Source: Trebouxia sp. TZW2008 (taxonomy: Eukaryota; Chlorophyta; Trebouxiophyceae; Trebouxiales; Trebouxiaceae). From it: a DNA stretch of 64,000 bases. Positions 30,201 to 41,287 of the stretch are shown here, one piece after another. The position numbers and the translations under genes were made by a program. The notes beneath the pieces were generated by a model. It was not told the origin of the DNA. It saw only the letters and a program-made list of their open reading frames with translations, and did no database searches. The first letter of the stretch is position 1, and every line of letters begins with the position of its first letter. The stretch spans positions 1 to 64,000 of the forward strand of contig BDIU01000049.1 in assembly GCA_002118135.1 (NCBI GenBank). Direction: 5' to 3'.

Positions 30201-30452
30201 GTCTGAGTACGCCCTGTGGTTTTGCAGGTGGCGCAAATCTATGCCTTGCAGGGAGGGTTTTTGGACAATAGCAGCCCTGAGACAATTCAGCAGACGCTGG
30301 CAGAATTAGTGGCGCAGATTAGGCAATATTACCCAGATGCTCTAGAGCGCATCAGGAAATCGCGCTGCTTAGGTCCCATGGCAGAAACTGTATTGAAAGC
30401 TGCCCTTGTAGAAGTGTGCGATACTCAAAAACAGTCTGTGACAGGTCAATAA
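24214..30452 (+). CDS. Divergent F1-ATPase alpha-subunit-like protein, probably organelle-targeted
   Basis: The first exon (24214-24480) has a long Arg/His/Ser/Cys-rich presequence. The body follows the F1-alpha order: beta-barrel (MYSEQGLAILEGLNNDAPVG; DNVCFALILGGGQNVAAGDR), VDVLTPLGRGQ, then a P-loop GPSGIGKSS in place of the usual GDRQTGKT. Next come a TTVVAAPEGRGLGERYAA segment and Walker B (SFVILDDISIM). Later exons give RLGGGSMTMLAILPG, DGQLVLEA, VSRIGARAHPP with the arginine that acts across the subunit interface in alpha subunits, and the C-terminal helical domain (AQAVDAQRFGTD; QIYALQGGFLDN; ending CDTQKQSVTGQ). It is neither the canonical plastid nor the canonical mitochondrial alpha subunit, and its partner is unknown. 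Exon borders in 27250-28180 are tentative. Several exon arrays lie in the introns. Confidence 0.8.
25038..25082 (+). repeat. Duplicate of an F1-alpha-like exon start
   Basis: Acceptor plus LVDEAVGPST coding bases, identical over about 38 bp to the true exon start near 25172, then diverging. A very recent or conserved duplicate. Confidence 0.75.
26510..27200 (+). repeat. Four-copy array of the QQEVDKLVEDLKQAG exon
   Basis: Copies start near 26636, 26773, 26932 and 27065, each after a (T)GGCAG(C/T)CAG acceptor. The second extends through TTVVAALEGCGLGEHY. The fourth continues to Walker B and is the one that fits the protein. The first and third stop matching after about 60 bp. Shorter echoes of the acceptor region (TTGCTGAG..TGTGCATGTGGGCAG) occur near 26460, 26500 and 26545. 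Confidence 0.75.
27428..27680 (+). repeat. 15-bp minisatellite, TGACAGGCATCAAAG type
   Basis: Repeated TGACAGGCATCA(A/T)(A/T)G units run through about 27436-27545 and again at 27635-27680, with point changes. It sits in an intron-like gap of the F1-alpha-like gene. Confidence 0.6.
28495..28760 (+). repeat. Duplicated exon edges in the F1-alpha-like gene
   Basis: About 28497-28595 repeats the exon end at about 28318-28410, including AACACTGCCTGGCTGTGTCA and the GTCAG donor. About 28705-28740 repeats the next exon start (GT(C/G)AT(T/C)GA(A/G)GA) found at 28861. Only the outer copies fit the frame. Confidence 0.7.
29376..29885 (+). repeat. Four-copy array of the MAQPARQPIPLEEQ exon end
   Basis: Copies end near 29432, 29570, 29731 and 29870. 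Each keeps the MAQPARQPI-type coding bases and a GT after CAG. Copy 1 belongs to the full exon and fits the protein. Copy 3 has an extra base (frameshift). Copies 2 and 4 are open with substitutions. The spacing is about 140-160 bp. Confidence 0.75.
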
Positions 30453-30844
30453 ATGTTGGCATCAGACATGACAAAGCATTTGAAAGGTACTGAACGCATG
30501 CATTGCTTGCATACGAAGGCTTGATGTCAACGTACTTGCACTGATTAGCATTGCAATGAAGCTGACGGAACTAGAGGCAGGATGGCAAAACTGTACATGC
30601 AACGTTTTTGCAGTCAACTAAACTGGCTATGAGTTGCATGTTTCAAAAGAGCGTGCTAGACAGGATTAACACTTGATGACCGTTGAACGTCTAGGAAGTA
30701 TCCAATTGCATTGACAATTGTTTAGGTGGTGATGTCGAAGCAGATTCCCAAGAATGCACTGACGAGCTCGAGCAAGCTTTGGGAAATCGCTGAGATCACA
30801 TGTCGTAGCGACGCTCAAGCATCCGTGCAGCATTCCAACTACAG
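30453..30844. other. Convergent intergenic region
   Basis: About 390 bp between convergent stop codons. No coding sequence or repeat was recognised. Confidence 0.45.
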
Positions 30845-33800
30845 TTACAATTTGGAGGCTGCAGCTGCTGCAACGCTGCTCAGGAATCCTGTCAGTCTGC
30901 CTGTGGCAAGTGTCTTCTCTTGAGCTATGCCATCAACAACATCAGCAAAGTCCTGTTGCTGATGATTCACATGGTGAACGCTTCTCAGCATCAGGGCTGC
31001 GTTAGTATCTGGCCATTCCTTGGGAATGTCAATGTCCGCTGTAATGCCATTGGGAAGCTGAACACTGAAAGCTGTCGCTGTCTCTTGCACCAGCTGGAAC
31101 TGCTTGAATGCCTCTGCACGTACAAAAGAACTTTATTTACTCAATGCTCTCAAAGCTGATTTCCCAGATCTGCGCTGAGATTGATGTGCGAGCTTTGAGC
31201 AGACGCCAAACATAATCTTATTTAGGCATTCAGCCAACAGTCAACCTGATTGGTGTGCTTGATGAAGCATTGAGGAGCATTGTCTAGAAGTGCATGACCA
31301 GAACCAGTGCACTGCACTTTTGCAAATCTGAAATCACATTCCACATATGCAGAGCTGCGGTTCATCATTTGCCGCATGTAAGCTGTAGTGCAGGCAAGAG
31401 AAGCTGATGCGACAATGTTTGTGACTCTTGACCCAAAAAGGCAGGTGCCTGAATGACGTGATAGCATGAGCTCGCTGTAATCAAGGCAAATGTATAATAT
31501 ACTGTGTGTCACGCAGTATTGCTACCTGTACTGCATGGCATAGCATGGCAGGCAATGACAATTCATGTGCAGGTCGTGTCTCTTGAGCCATACCTTCCAG
31601 CAAGATCTTGCGCTTGAGAGAGTGTCTGAGGCTAGCCTGCACCTCCCTCACCTGCATCAAGGGTGGCAGACAATATCAACATTGCCCTGCCACATGCAAA
31701 CGTGAACAAATTGTTATGATAAATAACTACACGTTGCAGCATAGTTGCTAGGTGTATGGAGCACAAGTCTTGCCTTGCGAGAGAAACCATTTCAGTGAAT
31801 CTTTTATGCACAAGTGTGCTGCATATGCATCAGCTTAGCCACAATAAATGTCAAAACTGCCCTGATGCAAAGCATGGAAGCCCAAATGCTGCACAGTCTT
31901 GCATTTTGCACATGCTGGTGTGCATGCTGATTTTCGTCACTATCAAGCAGCCATATTTGCCACAGAAAATAGCTATGTAGCACATTGTGCTTCTCAGCAG
32001 AGAAGGGGCTAGGCGTGCCAAGCAACGATGCCTGGATGCTGTGAAGACAAACCACTGTCGTCTCTCATGTGCTCTGCGTATGATTGTATGAGAAACCACG
32101 CCCAAGCTATGCTATAGACACAAACAAATGAGGTCAGAAGACATACCACAAAAGAGGGCTGCATGTGACCAGGCATAGCTGCTTCAATGGCAGCTTGCAC
32201 CTCTGTGACCTGTGGTTTGAGTTCAACAGATTGCACAGCGCCCGTGTTGCTGTCAAGTTGCATCAGCAGTGTATGGCTGAACTTCATGCAAGGTGTGCCT
32301 GCAAGCTCAACAATTCCATATAGACGTTGACTCGGTTGCTGAGGCACGCAATGCTTTGCAGTTCATAATGATAAATAAATCAATGAAACTTTACACTTTC
32401 CAGCACATGTGCTAGGTGTGTGTGGCCCTATCCCACCAGGCCGGCTTGTTGCAGTTTATGACACGGGACATGCGCCAACATCTGTGGACATCCCTTGCAC
32501 GCCAAGCCTGACACAGAATGCATTAAGTTGCAGAATTGCCAACTTGTCTGCTGCACAACAGTATATGCTGCATCTTGTAGAATCCAGAGACATATACTGT
32601 GTGGATTGATACACAGCGTGCAACACATTTTCTGCACCCTGTATATCTATCCATAATCAGCTCTTAGGTGAAACACAATGCATGTATGTGGTGTGAAGAA
32701 GCAGCACCTGGTTGGTAAGGATGACTTGGGTCGATGTACATGGTGAGCTGCAGCTGCATGCTGTCATCGCTGTGAGTCATGACTGACACTCCAGACAGGG
32801 CTTCAAGGGCTGACACCATTGCATCACACCTGCACTTGCAACAGCCAATTTGCTGTCAGTAGCACAAAACAGCTGTCACAGGGAGATGACGCAATGCGCA
32901 TCTGCTTATGACAAAAGCGTCAAGGTTCTGTCATGCCGAGTGCAATGTCTTTAGAAAAGATGGCGCAGCTAATTGAATTGCCTTGCTGGCGGTGACCACT
33001 GGCACTTCAGACAGAGCTTCGAGGGCTGACACCATTGCATCGCACTTGCACCTGCAGGGGCTAGCTGGCTCCCAGTGACATAGAACAGCTATGGTCAGGT
33101 GACATTTCAGTGGGCACAAGCTTGTCACAGCAGCTTTGAGGTCTAGTCATGTCAGGCAAGCTCAAAAGTTGATGCAGCCAATCCAGTAAGCTTGCTGTCA
33201 AGCTAGTATGAAGTGTAGTGGAGGCAGGATGGCTGCTGCACACTTGAAACACTTAAACAAGGCCGAGACCACTTGACACACATAGTCATGATGCGTAGAT
33301 GCAGAGCGGGCAAATACATTCATGCTGTGCAGCAAACAGTACATTCCGTCCTGTCATGCTGCATGTTTCACAAGCTGAGACTGACAGGAGCATCATTACG
33401 CAACAAATGACAAGTGGTGCCATAGTTGGCTGAGCAGAGTGAAGCAAAGAGGCGGCAACCCACCACTGAGACACCTGGCAAACAACTGTGTGAAAATGTT
33501 TCCACCCTCCGTGGTCAGTATGATGGGTTCACGTTAGCACAGGGTCGAACTAGCCGGAGACAGTTGATGGCTAGCTGGGCCTGTCTAGCATGCGTTACAA
33601 GTGAGTGAAGGAAAGGCACTCACCACTGTGCATGCTGGACGAAGCGGTGGTTGACTTGTGACTGCTCTGCCTCAGATCGCCGCATCTCCTGCATGCTTGC
33701 TACCTGCATATTCAGACCAGAGTAGTCTTGTCTCACACATTGCACACAGAGCGATTTTGCAATCACACTTGACACACTGCATGCTCTGCCTCAGATCGCC

Positions 33801-36785
33801 GCATCTCTTGCATGCTTGCTACCTGGACATCCAGCATGCTGGAACTGACTGGTTTGATTGATCTGACACCTGTGTCCGCGCAAACGCGAGGCAGGTGACA
33901 GGTATGAGTCACCCTGGTCTTGAAGGCCATACATCACGATGGTGGAATCACGCTCCCCAACCTCACACACTGAACAGCAACAGGACTGCACTGAGATTTG
34001 ACACAAAGCACATGTCTGCCATCTGTGCTGTCTTTGCACGTTGTGCTTTCAGCCTTGCTGCACTCGCTCTGCTGTCATTTGTTGCTGCATGGCAGCAATC
34101 ATGCAATGCCTTTGACCTCTGCTTGCAAGTTTGGACAAGTCTGGAGTCAACCGCCAATTTTTGCACACTGAGCATCAACAGGACTGCAGTGAGACCTGAC
34201 GCACTACACATGTCTGTCATCTGTGCTGACTTCGCATGATGTTGCTTTTAGGCTTGCTGCAACCGCTGCGCTGTCCTTTGTCGATGCATCACTACATGGC
34301 AGCAATCACACAATGCCTTTGGCCTCTGCTGCCAACTTCTGACAAGTCTCAACAGCCTTACATTTCTAGGCAATTGCAGATGAGCTGAGACTATGTGTTT
34401 GACTCATGATGGTTGTTGTTTCTATCAAATATGGTAATCTCTACCTCATCAATGGTAGGAAGTTTGGGTTTATGATCGATGTAAGGTTTTGACACCTTCC
34501 ACACCTGGTTTTTGTTCATAGTGATACCTCTGGCGCTCACCTGAGATTCAAGCAACCTGATGGCTTCTGCACCCGACTTCACCTCTGCTTCCAGCTCCTG
34601 TATGCTAGCCTGCACATGCCACACCATGCATGTTACCCCACACAAAACCTTTGCCTGCTGCAAACAGCAACACCTTCTGTAGATGTGACTGTGCACAGCG
34701 ATATCTGACCCAGGCACTCATGCTGCGTGGAAAATACTGCACTCAAGGGCTTGGCAACACAAAGTCTAGGTCGCACACAAGCAGTCATGCCGGCACATGT
34801 AACAGCTATCACTTTCATTATGCAGTAATGCAGCTCACCTGCTGAGCAGCGTATGTTGCTTCACTGGTGTTCTGTAGTGCAGCCTCGGCCACCAGGGACG
34901 CCCTACACTCCTCCTGCATGTCATGCACACAGCTGCTTTCAGGCAGCTTATTCGCAGCATATCTGCAACTGCACACTAAACATGGATGATTGTCTCAGCT
35001 GCAAGGGAATGGAAAACATTTGAACTTTGTCTGTGCAGGGATTATGTCTCAAGAGCTGATGGGTCTGCAGCAGCAATGATTTGCTGCATTCATCGTCAGC
35101 CTGAGATCAGCCACAGTAGCAGGTGATGCTCTACACTCCTCCTGCATGTCACGCACAGCTGCAGTGGACCTCAGCCAACACCTCAACACAAAGCTGCATG
35201 TATCGTACTGCCCGTGATGTAGCTGCAGCCAAACAAAAGGCTCTGAACTTTGACTGATGCGTGCAACGTGTCTGAGGAGCTGCCTGATCTGCAGCTGCTT
35301 GCTGATGTCAGCCAGCCTGTGCATATCTACTGAGGCAGGAGGTGCATTTGTGCTATAGTCATATCAGATGGCCTCTGCGTTGGTTGGTTTTGTTTGAGAA
35401 CAAGAGACTGCAGCTGCATTTACCTGAAGAGCAGCATAGTCTACGGTGGAGGGAGGCGGCATCTGAGCCTGCTCAGCTTCATACTCAGCTTGCTCGTCAT
35501 GCAGCTGCTGCAGCTGAGCTGCACACACATCGCGTTGGCTGTTGTACTCTTGCCTGGTCTGAGACAGTGCCTCCATTGTTGCAAAGACCTCTGCCTGTGC
35601 CTGTCACATAGGAGGTTAAGCTTGGGGTACATGCAATTTGGGAACAATTGCTGGAGTCCACCTTTCAATCAAGGGCTTAAAGTGGTACATTGCAAACAAA
35701 CAGGTGACTGCAACAAATTCTACTCTGTGCCTGTGATACAAGAGCTGCCATGGCTCGTGCTTGTGCAAACACTTGCTGAGGAAAGGTGTGTGTCATGCAC
35801 TGTGGCAAAGACTACAGCAACAACGTCAAGGTGATGATGATGTGTTGAGAGCTTTTCAAATGCTTTGGTGGCACCTGTTCTCAGGTGGGCATTGTTGATG
35901 CAGCAAGACACGGGCACTGGTCAAGAGTGCGGCGACAATATTGAGGCGATGGCAACATACTGTGCTTTGGTGTTAATAGTTCTTAGCTGTTCAGCATTGA
36001 TGCAGCAAGACATGCATGGTGACCAAGATTGCAGCAATAGCAACAAGGCGATGGCAAGGTGTTGTGCTTTGGTGATGGCTGTTCTTACCTGTTCATTGCT
36101 GGACTTGTACTGACGCAGCAAGACACTGTTCCTCTCCATCTCCTCCTCAAACTGATACAACTGCTCTTCTTCGCTGCCATCTGGCAGACCCTGCAGCAGT
36201 CCTGCACAAACGCACAACTATTGAAAGGTCAAAAAGTCGGTCAGACAATAGCAATTAAACCAAAATTATTTCCAGACATTGCGTAATAGCTGCTCAGAGC
36301 GCATGCATGGTCAAGACAAGCAGCTCGTTCGCTGGCCGCATAGAAATCAGGGAAGCAAGAAGGTCTGCAACTATTTGCTCAACTATGCAGTTGCATAGTC
36401 CTGAGCCACAGCACAACATACCGTCTATGAAGCCCTCTTTCAGATCATAGACTGTGAAGGTGTTTTTGAGAGTCTTGAAATGCTTCTGAAGCCGCTTCAA
36501 GTCACTGTCATCTGTCTCTTGACACTGCTGTAAAGCTGCATCCTGAAGCCTCAGGAAGCGGTCAGACGTAACAGAGTCTACCTGCTCAAGAGTCCTGCAA
36601 ACCATTTAGCGCTCGGGGACAGGCGTTTTGAACCTGTAATTGCTAAAATCTGGAGGTTGTGCTTGCCTGTACAAGGCACTGAGCGAACGAGGATCACTAA
36701 GTTGCGCCTCTTGCTGTGCTTGATGACTCCCCGGCATATGCAAAGATGCATCCTCGAAGCGCCACCTCAACGTCTCAGTTGCCAT
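30845..36785 (-). CDS. Coiled-coil protein with RWD-like C-terminus (kinetochore-type candidate)
   Basis: The start at 36785 gives MATETLRWRFEDASLHMPGS and DPRSLSALYRQAQPPDFSNY. The next exons join in phase: 36423-36596 (TLEQVDSVTSDRFLRLQDA; LKRLQKHFKTLKNTFTVYDL) and about 36088-36200 (GLPDGSEEEQLYQFEEEMER). Coiled-coil exons near 35360-35600, 34840-34920 and 34520-34620 follow (ASIQELEAEVKSGAEAIRLL). Later exons have an RWD-like look: a CDAMVSALEALSGVSVM then MQLQLTMYIDPSHPYQP segment near 32710-32830, CMKFSHTLLMQLDSNTGAVQ near 32290, and a last exon with QLPNGITADIDIPKEWPDT. The architecture recalls KNL1/Spc7-type kinetochore proteins, but this is a guess. The C-terminus reads SKL, a formal peroxisomal signal. 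Several exon borders are unresolved. Confidence 0.5.
31690..31790 (+). repeat. Dispersed repeat family B copy
   Basis: It contains GCATAGTTGCTAGGTGTATGG and then CACAAGTCTTGCCTTGC, parallel to the copies at about 32385-32450 and 48235-48305. Confidence 0.55.
32370..32455 (+). repeat. Dispersed repeat family B copy
   Basis: The CAGCACATGTGCTAGGTGTG core is followed by a CCACCAGGCCGGCTTGTTG end. This is close to the 48235-48305 copy and lies in an intron-sized gap of the coiled-coil gene. Confidence 0.6.
32790..33060 (-). repeat. Duplicated exon start in the coiled-coil gene
   Basis: The CDAMVSALEALS coding segment occurs twice on the minus strand, near 32790-32830 and 33005-33052. The downstream-in-genome copy diverges into a stop-free but unrelated sequence. 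Confidence 0.65.
33960..34350. repeat. Tandem duplication of about 200 bp, intronic
   Basis: About 33965-34135 and 34165-34350 repeat each other: CAACAGGACTGCA, ACACATGTCTG, ATGGCAGCAATCA and AATGCCTTTG blocks in the same order, with point changes and small indels. Confidence 0.65.
35890..36130. repeat. Three-unit repeat of about 105 bp, intronic
   Basis: Units begin near 35895, 35998 and 36110 with (T)GA(T/C)GCAGCAAGACA. The first two continue through GCGATGGCAA and TGTGCTTTGGTG. The last unit is the end of a real coding exon of the coiled-coil gene, so the others are exon-edge copies. Confidence 0.6.
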
Positions 36786-37289
36786 GACTGGCAATTTGTC
36801 GACCCGGAAGTGCCTACAAACCGCCTGTCATGCACGCGCCAGGATGCCGTGCAGCGCCATATCGTGCCTGTTAAAGGCAAATTCAAAATCGAACAAATTG
36901 CAACTGGGTGAGCAGCTGCATGCTCTGCCTTTTGGTCAGCCGTAACTGGAATTTGCTGCTGCATGATTTGGCAAGCTCTCCTGAACGCCTGATGCAGATA
37001 TTGGTGCCAGCCGTTACATTGCTCGCCATGACAAGAATTGTATGTAACTGCACTGAGTGCATGCTTGCAGTGCTTGCTGTGTAGCAAGCAACGAGGTATT
37101 CAGCAACGTAGTGACCATGAGCCCGAAGCAAGATGCTATGTGTCTGTTCATAGAGTGAGCACGTGTGTTCACTACAAGCTCGCTCTATGCCGTCCAAGTC
37201 TGACGGCAACTGACTTTCCAGCATGTACACAGCAGCATTTGACGCTTCAAACAACGAATTTAGACTTCAGAAGTCTTGGCGGCCGGGTG
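36786..37289. promoter_or_regulatory. Upstream region of the coiled-coil gene
   Basis: About 500 bp between the coiled-coil start and the SUFE1 stop, both on the minus strand. A 48-codon minus ORF starts near 37029, but nothing in it is recognisable. Confidence 0.4.
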
Positions 37290-40200
37290 TCAACTTGTCT
37301 GTTCTGACGGCGCTTGAGCTGTCAAAGACCATGTCCCACTGCCCTCAGGGAAATGTTGTTTGATGACCTGCAGAATGGACAACCAACACCTCAGAACCAT
37401 TTCACAACAATGTGTTGTCCAGATCACTGGTCCAGATTCATAAGCACTGTACTTGCTGCATGTGCAGCCATGACATCCAGCGGAATGCATTTTCAAGCTA
37501 TGCATGCCTCAATACCACCAAGCTCTGTTCACTGCTGAAGATGATGGGGCATATGCATGACATCCAGCGGAATGCACTTTCAAGCTGTCATGCCTCAACA
37601 CAATCAAGCGCTGATCACTGCTGAAGATGGTGGGGCATCAGTTCACCTGTTCAATCATCCTGTGGCGCTTGCCGTCAGGCTGATCCTTGAACTTTTCTGA
37701 AACTATATGTATCTGTAGCTCAGTTTGACTGGTGCTCCCGTTCTCATCAGATGTCTGATGTTGTCGATGTTGGACTTGAAGCCTGCAAGTCATTGCCTGT
37801 CAAGGCTGATGCAGCCGTATCATGTTACATCTGCAAGACAAGTAGGGTGCGAATGCTGCATGATACAAAGCTATGCCAGCAGCCATCAGACATGAGACAT
37901 GCATGTGTGATGAAGCAAAAAGAGTATACCAGCCTACAACGTCATGCTGCGTTATACAAAGTGATGCCAGCTGCAGATATAGATGGGATGTGCATGCGTG
38001 ATGAGACAATAGGACTGTAGCAGCTGAGTTAATGACTCAGGGGAATCAGGAAGGCTGCTATAGAGTGAAGCGAGAGCTGTTCAAGGTTGATGCGGCCAGA
38101 GCACAACGGTCACCCATGAGACGACCAAAGTACAAGTGCTGCATTACACAAAGCTGCGCCAGCAACAGTTACAGCTGAAACGTGTGTGCAATATGAAACA
38201 ACAGGACTATACCAGCCGGATCCCAGTGCATCATGCAGACAGTGCCAGAAACTCTGGCCATGAGAATAACAAGGCATGCACATAGCAAGAAAAATGATCC
38301 AGTCTTACGTTGTTGGCGCGAATGCTTCCTGTAGGGACGCTTGTAAAGCTTGGATGGGACTTTGACTTGTGTCGGGTGATGCTTGCATGCCAGCAGCACC
38401 ATCTGCAGCAGGAGTTGCAGGAGCATCTGCTGGTGCTGCAGCTGACTGAGGGCCAACTGGACCTGCACACACAACATACAAACAATGTAACACGCGAATG
38501 GCGATTGCAGCAGTGCTGATTGTGCATTTGGCTCTGTGCATAGCTCAGTCACATGTTCAGCTTTACATCTGGGATACGCACAGGAGCAGTTGCTGGTGCT
38601 GGTGCTGCAGCTGACTGAGGGCCAACTGGACCTGCAGTAGACACATGACACAAATGTGACAATGTTGATCATGCAGCTCAGTCATCAGCTTAGTCTCATG
38701 CGCTGCTCTGCAGTTGCTAAGCTTGCTAACTTGACAGAGCAGCTTGATACCAATGGCACTCATTCTCTAGGGAGTGTGCTTGCTAGGGAGGCTTTGCAAC
38801 CCAGCAACTAGGTAAGTACAGACTCGACCAACTGCCTCCACCTTGATGACAATCATGACTGATCTTAATGACACCAAGACTGTCCTTAATGTTTGTATGG
38901 AATTGTTCACCTGCTGGTCCAGAAGGAGCTGTTGATGACTGTGACTGCTCCTCAGCAGCCTGAGCAGCCAGCTGATGTGCCTGTGCATCTTCTTGGTTCT
39001 CCTGTGCCTTCAGGTCAGCACTGTTGTCCACAGGCTGCTCTGCCTTGGAATCTGCTGGCACAGGCTTTGGCATTGTAGCTGCCTACAGCCAAAAAGGAAG
39101 AGGTGCTGTTGCAAGTGAGCGTTCAGAGCTAACGCTTGCCTGTGATGCCTGAATCTAGCACTTGGGTAAACAGTGTAGTCTTTCAGACATACCATATGCA
39201 TGGTTGCTTTAAAGCTGGCAGCTGCCGCAAGCACTCAAAGCATTAAGGCCAGCGTGAAAAAGTCATCTTTCACAACCAATGCGCCAGCTCACTGCATGGT
39301 GTTCTGGACTGCAGCTTAAACGCAAAATGCTCATTGCAGAGCCCAAGCTTTCTTTAAGCTGTCTTTATCATGAAGGGAAGAGTTCAGCCACGGTGAAAGC
39401 CACCTGACCTTTGCTAAAAGCATTGTGACATTCAATTTTATTCATCCAAAACGCGTGCCAGACAGGCTCAGCAAGCCCTGCTAGATACATAAAGGAGCAA
39501 TCAACTGTCTCAAGCCAGTTTGGTCCGGTGCTACCCTATATCATTTATGTTGAACATGTAGGGCAGAAAGGTTTCTGTGCACACTTGTCTGCCAAGTGCA
39601 ACTGTGCGTTGTGCAGTTGCAGGTGTTGCATTCACCTCTTGGGGGCTGTGCTCCTGCTGCTGCACCAGCTCTAAGCTCTTGCGCTGCATGAGCCTAAACA
39701 TGTTGAGGAAGCCATTGTTGCGTGAGGGCGTCAAGCTCTGCTGCAGCCCCAACCTGTCAATGAAGTCGGGAGGAATGGCAACAATGTCATCAGCAGTGCT
39801 GCCGCTGAGACCCTGGACCAGCAATGCAGCCAGACCCTGCAGCGAGACAGCATAATATGAGCCTGAATATGTTGAGGAAGCCTTTGTTGCATGAGTTCGT
39901 CAAGCTCTGTTGCAGCCCTAGCTTGTCAATGAATTCTGCAGGAATGGCAACAATGTCGTCTGCAGTGCTGCCGCTCAGACCCTGGACCAGCAATGCAGCC
40001 AGACCCTGCACTGACACGGTACTGGACACACTGTTCAAATGCACCATGGGGAGATACAACTTGTGTAGACAGCTCAGATCCCACAAGCCACTCATGACTT
40101 TGATGCAGCTGACAAAGCCTGCCTGATGGAGTGCAGCGCTTCCTTTGCCAGGGAGTGCAGCAAATGATGTGTTTTGCCACATGGCAGGCAACTCATGCAA

Positions 40201-41287
40201 ATGAGATTTGGTTGGCATGGCATGGACAAAGCCTGCCTCATGGAGTGCAGCAGTGCCTTTGCCAAAGAATGCAGAAAATGATGTGTTTTGCCACATAGCA
40301 TGCAAATCATGCAAATGAATTTTGGTTGGCATGGGATGGACTGAAGCGCATACCTTAGTCAGTGCACTGTCTGAGTCTGCTTCCCAATATATTTTGCTGT
40401 CCTCGACGCGGGGATGCACCCAGACCTGCACACACGCTTTTCTGTTCAGCCTTGAGGAAAGGTCATGTCAAGCTATTGCATATACAGTAACTTCTCTTTA
40501 TGAGGGCACTCAATATAAGGACACTCTCAACATATGACATGTAAGAACCAATAACTGCATGCTGGCTGCAGTGGTCTCTCTGAGTAAGGACAATTTGGCA
40601 TACCAAGGACAACCTCTGTAATAATCAACACAGTCACTATCAAGAGAAATTGCTTTGCACAGCTAGTTGTGTTTTGCATGCTATTCCTGTGGGGCAAAGC
40701 TAACCTGAGAAACGCATCCCTGCACTTTGTTTTCTTCTGTGTGCAATGCAGCTGCCATTGGTTTCAGCTTCTTTGCATAAAACAGTAGCTGCTGGTATTT
40801 GATTTTGGGATCAGGCACCTGCAGAAATTCAGAATGTTTTGATAAAGCCTCTGGTTGTTGACAAAGCAACACAACCGGCAGGTCTACCATTCGGAAGCCA
40901 CCAATGATCTTCTCAAGCTCAGCAGGAACGCGTGACTGCACTGATGCCGATGCGATGACAAAGCCTCGGAAGGACTGAAGCCGACGCTGCGACATGCAAA
41001 GGAAAGTGAGCAAGCAGCGGCGTCGTTGAGTGGAGCTTCAAAAATCGGCTGACCTTCGATGCATCAGACTTGCGAGCCTGAGGTCTTTGTGGATGCCTTG
41101 CCAGGCCAGGTGACCCAAGGCGCGTGTGGCATGGAGCAGGTCGCACAGCTATCTGCTTCGATAGCTGCATGACGAACTGCGGCAATGTGGCGTTGACGCG
41201 CACAAGATTAACGGCAGCTTTGCGACGCAATGACAGGTTGAGGCAACAAGTCTGCGCCCGATGGACTATGCGCTGTTGAGATGGCAT
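37290..41287 (-). CDS. SUFE1: Plastid SufE with C-terminal BolA domain
   Basis: SufE activates the SufS cysteine desulfurase by accepting its persulfide in Fe-S cluster assembly. The first exon (from 41287) is a long basic presequence (MPSQQRIVHRAQTCCLNLSL). SufE follows: VPAELEKIIGGFRM, then PDPKIKYQQLLFYAKKL, then KVQGCVSQVWVHPRV, whose Cys is the persulfide acceptor. The next exons give YWEADSDSALTKG and LAALLVQGLSGSTADDIV. The exon ending SufE (LGLQQSLTPSRNNGFLNMF) exists twice; the copy at about 39590-39840 keeps TPSR. A Pro/Ala/Gln linker leads to BolA: PIQALQASLQEAF, then TELQIHIVSEKFKDQPDGKR and HRMIEQ, ending PSEQTS. The usual HAGH region of BolA is poorly conserved here, but the RHR histidine is present. 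The SufE-BolA order matches the plant plastid enzyme. Linker exon choice is uncertain because of duplicates. Confidence 0.88.
38330..38640 (-). repeat. Duplicated linker exon start in SUFE1
   Basis: The GPVGPQSAAAPA coding segment follows a TGCAG acceptor at about 38463 and again at about 38632. The 38632 copy ends in GCGTATCCCAGATG then GT. The 38463 copy runs into the first BolA helix. Either or both could be spliced in; the frame is kept in each. Confidence 0.65.
39447..39525 (+). repeat. Dispersed repeat family A, copy in a SUFE1 intron
   Basis: It reads AACGCGTGCCAGACAGGCTC and continues through TAGATACATA and GAGCAATCAACTGTCTC, in the same order as the 15940 copy. Confidence 0.7.
39860..40012 (-). 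repeat. Second, altered copy of the last SufE exon
   Basis: It repeats the exon at 39590-39840 but reads SLTNSCNKGFLN in place of SLTPSRNNGFLN. At its downstream end the donor is not preserved. It stays open, so alternative use is possible, but the other copy fits the family better. Confidence 0.7.
40110..40330 (-). repeat. Two-unit tandem repeat of about 105 bp in a SUFE1 intron
   Basis: Units at about 40115-40215 and 40225-40325 share CATGGAGTGCAGC, GATGTGTTTTGCCACAT and CATGCAAATGA blocks. Confidence 0.65.
40483..40655. mobile_element. MITE-like element with pogo/Tigger-like TIR
   Basis: The left end TACAGTAACTTCTCTTTATG and the motif CACTCAATATAAGGACA match the terminus of the element at 55781-55958. 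The right end (inverted TTTCTCTTGATAGTGACTG) is degraded. No transposase is encoded. It lies in a SUFE1 intron. Confidence 0.5.

Noticed and set aside
36883..37254. A 123-codon minus ORF between SUFE1 and the coiled-coil gene
   Set aside because: No family signal, no matching splice phases, and composition like the surrounding intergenic DNA.
39790..40431. A 213-codon continuous minus ORF taken as one exon
   Set aside because: It joins a SufE exon to intron repeats and a spare SufE exon copy. Family comparison requires splicing after SDSALTK.
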